Assembly (NCBI RefSeq): GCF_037482405.1 | Contig: NZ_JBBHZZ010000002.1 | Location: forward strand, 664,373-728,372 | Length of the DNA stretch: 64,000 nt | Source of the DNA: Pseudokineococcus marinus | Lineage (GTDB): Bacteria; Actinomycetota; Actinomycetes; Actinomycetales; Quadrisphaeraceae | Reading direction: 5' to 3' | In this document: positions 60,940 through 64,000 of the stretch, in pieces | Position numbering within the stretch: the stretch's first letter is position 1 | Layout of the letters: each line of letters opens with the position of its first letter | The notes under the pieces: generated by a model | What the model was told of the DNA's origin: nothing | Seen by the model: only the letters and a program-made list of their open reading frames with translations | The model's database searches: none | Program-made: the position numbers and the translations under genes

Positions 60940-61962
60940 GTGCGCCCCATGCTCGCCACCCCCGCGCGCACGCCGGGTGCGCTCCCCGAGGACGGGCGCA
61001 CGTGGGCGTACGAGGTGAAGTGGGACGGCATGCGCCTGCTCGCGTCCACCGCGGGCGGCCGGACGCGCCTCGCGAGCCGCACCGAGCGCGACGTCACGGG
61101 CGCCTTCCCCGACCTGGCGGGGCTCGCCGCCGCGGGCGAGGACCTGCTGCTCGACGGCGAGGTCGTGGCCCTCGACGCCGCCGGGCGACCGTCCTTCGGC
61201 GTCCTCGCGCCCCGGCTCGGCCTCTCGGGCGCGCGGGCGGCGGCGGCCGCGCGCTCCACCCCCGTCGTCTACGTCGTCTTCGACCTCCTGCGCGCCGACG
61301 GCCGCGACCTCCTGGCCGAGCCCCTGCGCGCGCGCCGCGCCGTCCTCGAGCCGCTGGCCGCGCGCTGGGAGGGCCTCGACGTCGGCGGGGCGGCGCTGCA
61401 CCTCTCCCCCGTCTTCGACCACGGCGCCGACGTGCTCGCCGCCACCCGCGCGCAGGGCCTCGAGGGCGGTGTCGCCAAGCGCTGGGACTCCCCCTACCGC
61501 CCCGGCGAGCGCAGCCCGGCCTGGGTGAAGGCCGCCCACCGGGCCGCGCGGACCGTCGTCGTCGGCGGCTGGCGCCCGCAGGAGGGCACGCGCGACCGCG
61601 TGGGGGCGCTGCTCGTCGGCGCGCCCGACGCCGACGGCCGCCTGGTCTACCTGGGGCGCGTGGGCAGCGGCATCGGCCCGCGCGCCGCGGCCCACCTGGC
61701 CCCGCGGCTCGGGCCGCTGGCGCGCGCCGCCTCCCCCTTCGCGACCGACGTGCCCGCCGTGGACGCCCGGGGCGCCGTCTGGGTGGAGCCGGCGCTGCTC
61801 GCCGAGGTGCGCTCGCTCGGCTCGACGACGGGCGGGCGGCTGCGCCAGCCCTCGTACGTCGGCCTGCGCGAGGACGCCGAGCCCGACGTCGTGGACGCGG
61901 CGACCGTCGAGGCGGGGGTTGCCGCGAGCGCGCAGGGGCACGGGGGGCGGTGGCGGCGGTGA
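60940..61962 (+). CDS. ligD: ATP-dependent DNA ligase (LigD ligase domain as a separate protein)
   Basis: 340-residue ligase. The adenylated Lys27 is in motif I, YEVKWDGMRLLAS. Later motifs: RTERDVTGAFPDL (III region), LLLDGEVVALDAAGRPSFGV, VFDLLRADGRDLL, and the IV/V region LEGGVAKRWDSPYRPGERSP with AWVKAAHR. An OB domain follows (GWRPQEGTRDRVGALLVG). It seals ends brought together by Ku. In many genomes the ligase, polymerase and nuclease domains are fused in one LigD; here the ligase stands alone and overlaps the polymerase gene by 4 nt. No 3'-phosphoesterase domain is seen. Confidence 0.93.
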   Translation: MRPMLATPARTPGALPEDGRTWAYEVKWDGMRLLASTAGGRTRLASRTERDVTGAFPDLAGLAAAGEDLLLDGEVVALDAAGRPSFGVLAPRLGLSGARAAAAARSTPVVYVVFDLLRADGRDLLAEPLRARRAVLEPLAARWEGLDVGGAALHLSPVFDHGADVLAATRAQGLEGGVAKRWDSPYRPGERSPAWVKAAHRAARTVVVGGWRPQEGTRDRVGALLVGAPDADGRLVYLGRVGSGIGPRAAAHLAPRLGPLARAASPFATDVPAVDARGAVWVEPALLAEVRSLGSTTGGRLRQPSYVGLREDAEPDVVDAATVEAGVAASAQGHGGRWRR

Positions 61963-62927
61963 GCCCCCAGCACGAGGCGACGGTCCAGGTCGTCGAGGTC
62001 GGCGGCCGCCGCCTGCGCCTGACGTCCCTGGAGAAGGTGCTCTACCCCGCGACCGGGACGACGAAGGCCGAGGTCCTCGACTACGTCGCCCGCGCCGCCG
62101 AGCCGCTCCTGCGCCAGCTGCGCGACCGCCCCGTCACGCGCGTGCGGTGGCCCCACGGCGTCGGCGACGCGTCCTTCTTCGAGAAGAACGCGCCAGCGGG
62201 CACGCCCTCCTGGGTGCGCACGGCGCGCGTCCCGCTGCGCTCCTCCGAGCGCGACGGCCGCGCCGACGGCGGCGCCCCGCCGGAGGTCGTCGTCTTCCCC
62301 CTGCTCGACGACGTCGCCGGTCTGGTCTGGGCGGCCAACCTCTCCGCGATCGAGCTCCACACGCCGCAGTGGCGGGTCCGGCGACCGGAGCCGGACGGCG
62401 ACGACGGGCCCGTCCGCACCGCGCACCCGGACCGCCTCGTCGTCGACCTCGACCCCGGGCCGGGCACGGGGCTGGCCGAGTGCGCGGCGCTGGCGCACGT
62501 CGTCGCCGAGCGCCTCGAGGCCGACGGCCTCGACCCGCGCCCCGTGACGAGCGGCAGCAAGGGCCTGCAGCTCTACGCCGCCGTGTCCGGCGAGCAGGAC
62601 GCCGACGTGGTCCGCGACTACGTGCGCCGCCTCGCCGAGTCCCTCGCCCGCGACCGCCCGCGCGAGGTCGTCGCGACGATGACGAAGGCGCGGCGCACCG
62701 GCCGCGTGCTCCTCGACTGGTCGCAGAACACCTGGTCGAAGACGACCGTGACGCCCTACTCGCTGCGCGGGCGCGAGCAGCCGCGCGTGGCCGCGCCGCG
62801 CACCTGGGACGAGCTGGACGAGCACCTCGAGCAGCTCTCCCCCGAGCAGGTGCTCGAGCGCCTGGCCGCCGACGGCGACCTCCTCGACGACGTCACCGGG
62901 CCCGGGCCGCGGCTGCCGGAGCGCTGA
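61959..62927 (+). CDS. ligD: LigD-type primase/polymerase domain protein
   Basis: 322-residue archaeo-eukaryotic primase-type polymerase that fills gaps and adds nucleotides in end joining. LTSLEKVLYPATGTTKAEVL at the N-terminus, RVRWPHGVGDASFFEKNAP, LVWAANLSAIELHTPQWRVR, the metal-binding DxD in LVVDLDPGPGTG, TSGSKGLQLYAAV, and VLLDWSQNTWSKTTVTPYSL are all family blocks. The GTG 61959 overlaps the ligase stop by 4 nt (GTGA). With Ku it forms a minimal NHEJ set split across genes. Confidence 0.94.
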   Translation: MSPQHEATVQVVEVGGRRLRLTSLEKVLYPATGTTKAEVLDYVARAAEPLLRQLRDRPVTRVRWPHGVGDASFFEKNAPAGTPSWVRTARVPLRSSERDGRADGGAPPEVVVFPLLDDVAGLVWAANLSAIELHTPQWRVRRPEPDGDDGPVRTAHPDRLVVDLDPGPGTGLAECAALAHVVAERLEADGLDPRPVTSGSKGLQLYAAVSGEQDADVVRDYVRRLAESLARDRPREVVATMTKARRTGRVLLDWSQNTWSKTTVTPYSLRGREQPRVAAPRTWDELDEHLEQLSPEQVLERLAADGDLLDDVTGPGPRLPER

Positions 62928-62978
62928 GCGCCGCCCGGAGCCGCCCGGGTCCGCGTCCGCCCGATCCGCCCGAGCCGT

Positions 62979-63080
62979 GGGCGCACGGCGACCTGCGCAA
63001 CGGCACGCACGCGCCCCGGCCGGGCCGCTGACCTGCGACGACGGCCCGTGACGGCGGCGTCCGCAGGTCGCCGTGCGCCC
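62979..63080. terminator. Palindromic element B (long hairpin between convergent ligD and HNH)
   Basis: Perfect 19-nt arms, GGGCGCACGGCGACCTGCG (62979-62997) and its complement (63062-63080), around a 64-nt loop that contains CTGACCTGCGACGAC and an inner GGGCCG/CGGCCC pair. It ends at the base before the HNH stop codon. It matches element A at 24502-24599 in arms, loop length and loop block. Confidence 0.8.
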
Positions 63081-63709
63081 TCAGGCCACCTCGGCGGCGG
63101 CCGGCAGGTAGTCCGACCACCCCGGCCGCGCCTCGACGCCCGCGACCACCCACGCCGGGCCGGCGGGCGCCGCCGGGCGGGTCCGCAGCGCCCAGCCCAT
63201 CTCCTCCGGCGTCNCACCTCGGCGGCGGCCGGCAGGTAGTCCGACCACCCCGGCCGCGCCTCGACGCCCGCGACCACCCACGCCGGGCCGGCGGGCGCCG
63301 CCGGGCGGGTCCGCAGCGCCCAGCCCATCTCCTCCGGCGTCCGGTCGCCCTTCTGGCCGTTGCACCGCAGGCAGCACGCCACGAGGTTCTCCCACGTGTC
63401 CCGGCCGCCGCGGCTGCGCGGCAGCACGTGGTCGACCGTGGTCGCCGAGCGCCGGCAGTAGGCGCACCGCGCGCCGTCCCGGCGCAGCACCCCGCGCCTC
63501 GAGACGGCGACGCCGTGGGCCCGCGGCACGCGCACGTAGCGGGTGAGGAGGATGACGGACGGGCGGGGCAGGCTCAGCGTCGTCGCGACGACGGGGAGCT
63601 CGTCGGCCGCGAGCACGACCGCCTTGCCGGCGAGGACGAGCACGAGGGCCCGCTTGAAGGAGACGACGCCGAGCGGCTCGTAGCCGGCGTTGAGGACGAG
63701 AGTGCGCAT
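63081..63709 (-). CDS. HNH endonuclease (assembly-duplicated 3' part)
   Basis: About 166 residues after correction. MRTLVLNAGYEPLGVVSFKR from ATG 63709, then ALVLVLAGKAVVLAADELPV, and an HNH core with CAYCRR, TTVDHVLPRSRGGRDTW and ENLVACCLRCNGQKGDRTPE (the zinc cysteines and catalytic His). It is widespread in actinobacteria and of unknown target. As written, a 127-bp duplication around N 63214 breaks the frame because the offset is 128. The real end is LPAAAEVA followed by TGA at 63081-63083. Confidence 0.9.
63087..63341. repeat. Assembly duplication: unmerged 127-bp contig overlap around N 63214
   Basis: 63087-63213 equals 63215-63341. An exact 127-bp overlap joined by one N is what two contigs of a de Bruijn assembler with k=127 give when not merged. 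Not a genomic repeat. Confidence 0.92.
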
Positions 63710-64000
63710 GACGACCCCGATCTGCGCGCCCCGGGCCGGCGCTCCGCACCGGGGGGACGAGCGCTCGCTCCGCGGCTGGGTCGCGCGCGGAGGGTGGGAG
63801 ACGCACGACGGCGCCGACCATCGGTGGTCGACGCCGTGGGGTGCGGGGAGCGCGGGGCTGGTGCGCAGCCGGGTGGCCACGGGCAGCTGCCCGCTCCCGC
63901 CGCGGACGTGACGGGGGCACCGCGACGCGACCCGGCCCTGGATCGGGCTGGACGCGCCGGTGCTGCCGCCACGGGACCTCCTCGACGGGGCCGGGGGGGG
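63710..64000. other. Upstream region of the HNH gene; no gene seen
   Basis: No convincing coding sequence. It contains CGACCA-4-TGGTCG near 63820, a possible operator, and ends in eight G at the window edge (63993-64000), which may begin another failed-call run. Confidence 0.6.

Overview
This is a very GC-rich (about three quarters G+C by eye) chromosomal segment of an actinobacterium. The evidence is an RpfB-type resuscitation factor, a protein O-mannosyltransferase, an acyl-ACP desaturase, a FabG4/HtdX/FadA2-type lipid cluster, Ku/LigD end joining, GTG starts, and many promoters with a TAnnnT hexamer 6-7 nt from the start codon (leaderless genes). Gene order (glmU/tRNA-Gln; rpf-rsmA-ispE-ABC-F; galU-glp-moaC-moaB-rimJ-sepX; fmdB-SAF-mscL) is core actinobacterial. 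A Kineosporiales-type organism would fit, but that is a weak inference. No prophage, transposase, integrase or CRISPR was seen.

Layout. 1-7.7 kb: glmU 5' end, tRNA-Gln, lipid genes (acyl-ACP desaturase, TetR, thiolase divergent from fabG4-htdX) and a MarR regulator. 7.7-17 kb: ABC-F, ispE, rsmA, rpf, tatD and metG on the minus strand, then a lipoprotein. 17-24.4 kb: alpha/beta hydrolase, a frameshifted DUF222-HNH gene, a secreted M6 metalloprotease and an AlaC-type aminotransferase. 24.6-32.3 kb: rsmI, O-mannosyltransferase, an iron-type ABC importer behind a DtxR/IdeR-like box, VOC protein, aldo/keto reductase, tRNA-Ala. 32.4-38.8 kb: galU-glp(moeA-like)-moaC-moaB-rimJ-sepX/glpR, best read as a cell-division-linked set, then a 5-FTHF cyclo-ligase. 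38.8-43.7 kb: penicillin acylase, fmdB (behind a CIRCE-like element), SAF protein, mscL. 43.8-50.3 kb: a degenerate helicase-like giant with a small partner, a Vms1/baeRF-type protein, tRNA-Arg. 50.4-59.7 kb: aldo/keto reductase, MFS exporter, GST-like reductase, SDR, photolyase, APP1 phosphatase, secreted esterase. 59.7-63.7 kb: Ku, split LigD ligase and polymerase genes, HNH endonuclease.

The most distinctive non-coding feature is a set of strong palindromic hairpins just after stop codons. Two of them (24502-24599 and 62979-63080) share sequence and an identical 64-nt loop. Several hairpins coincide with assembly faults: poly-G runs, duplicated contig ends flanking N, and a fold-back chimera. 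One comparison (33712-33736 against 33847-33871) shows 25 G calls standing exactly where the duplicate copy has a hairpin. Lengths of rsmA, the helicase-like gene and the last HNH gene must be corrected for these faults.
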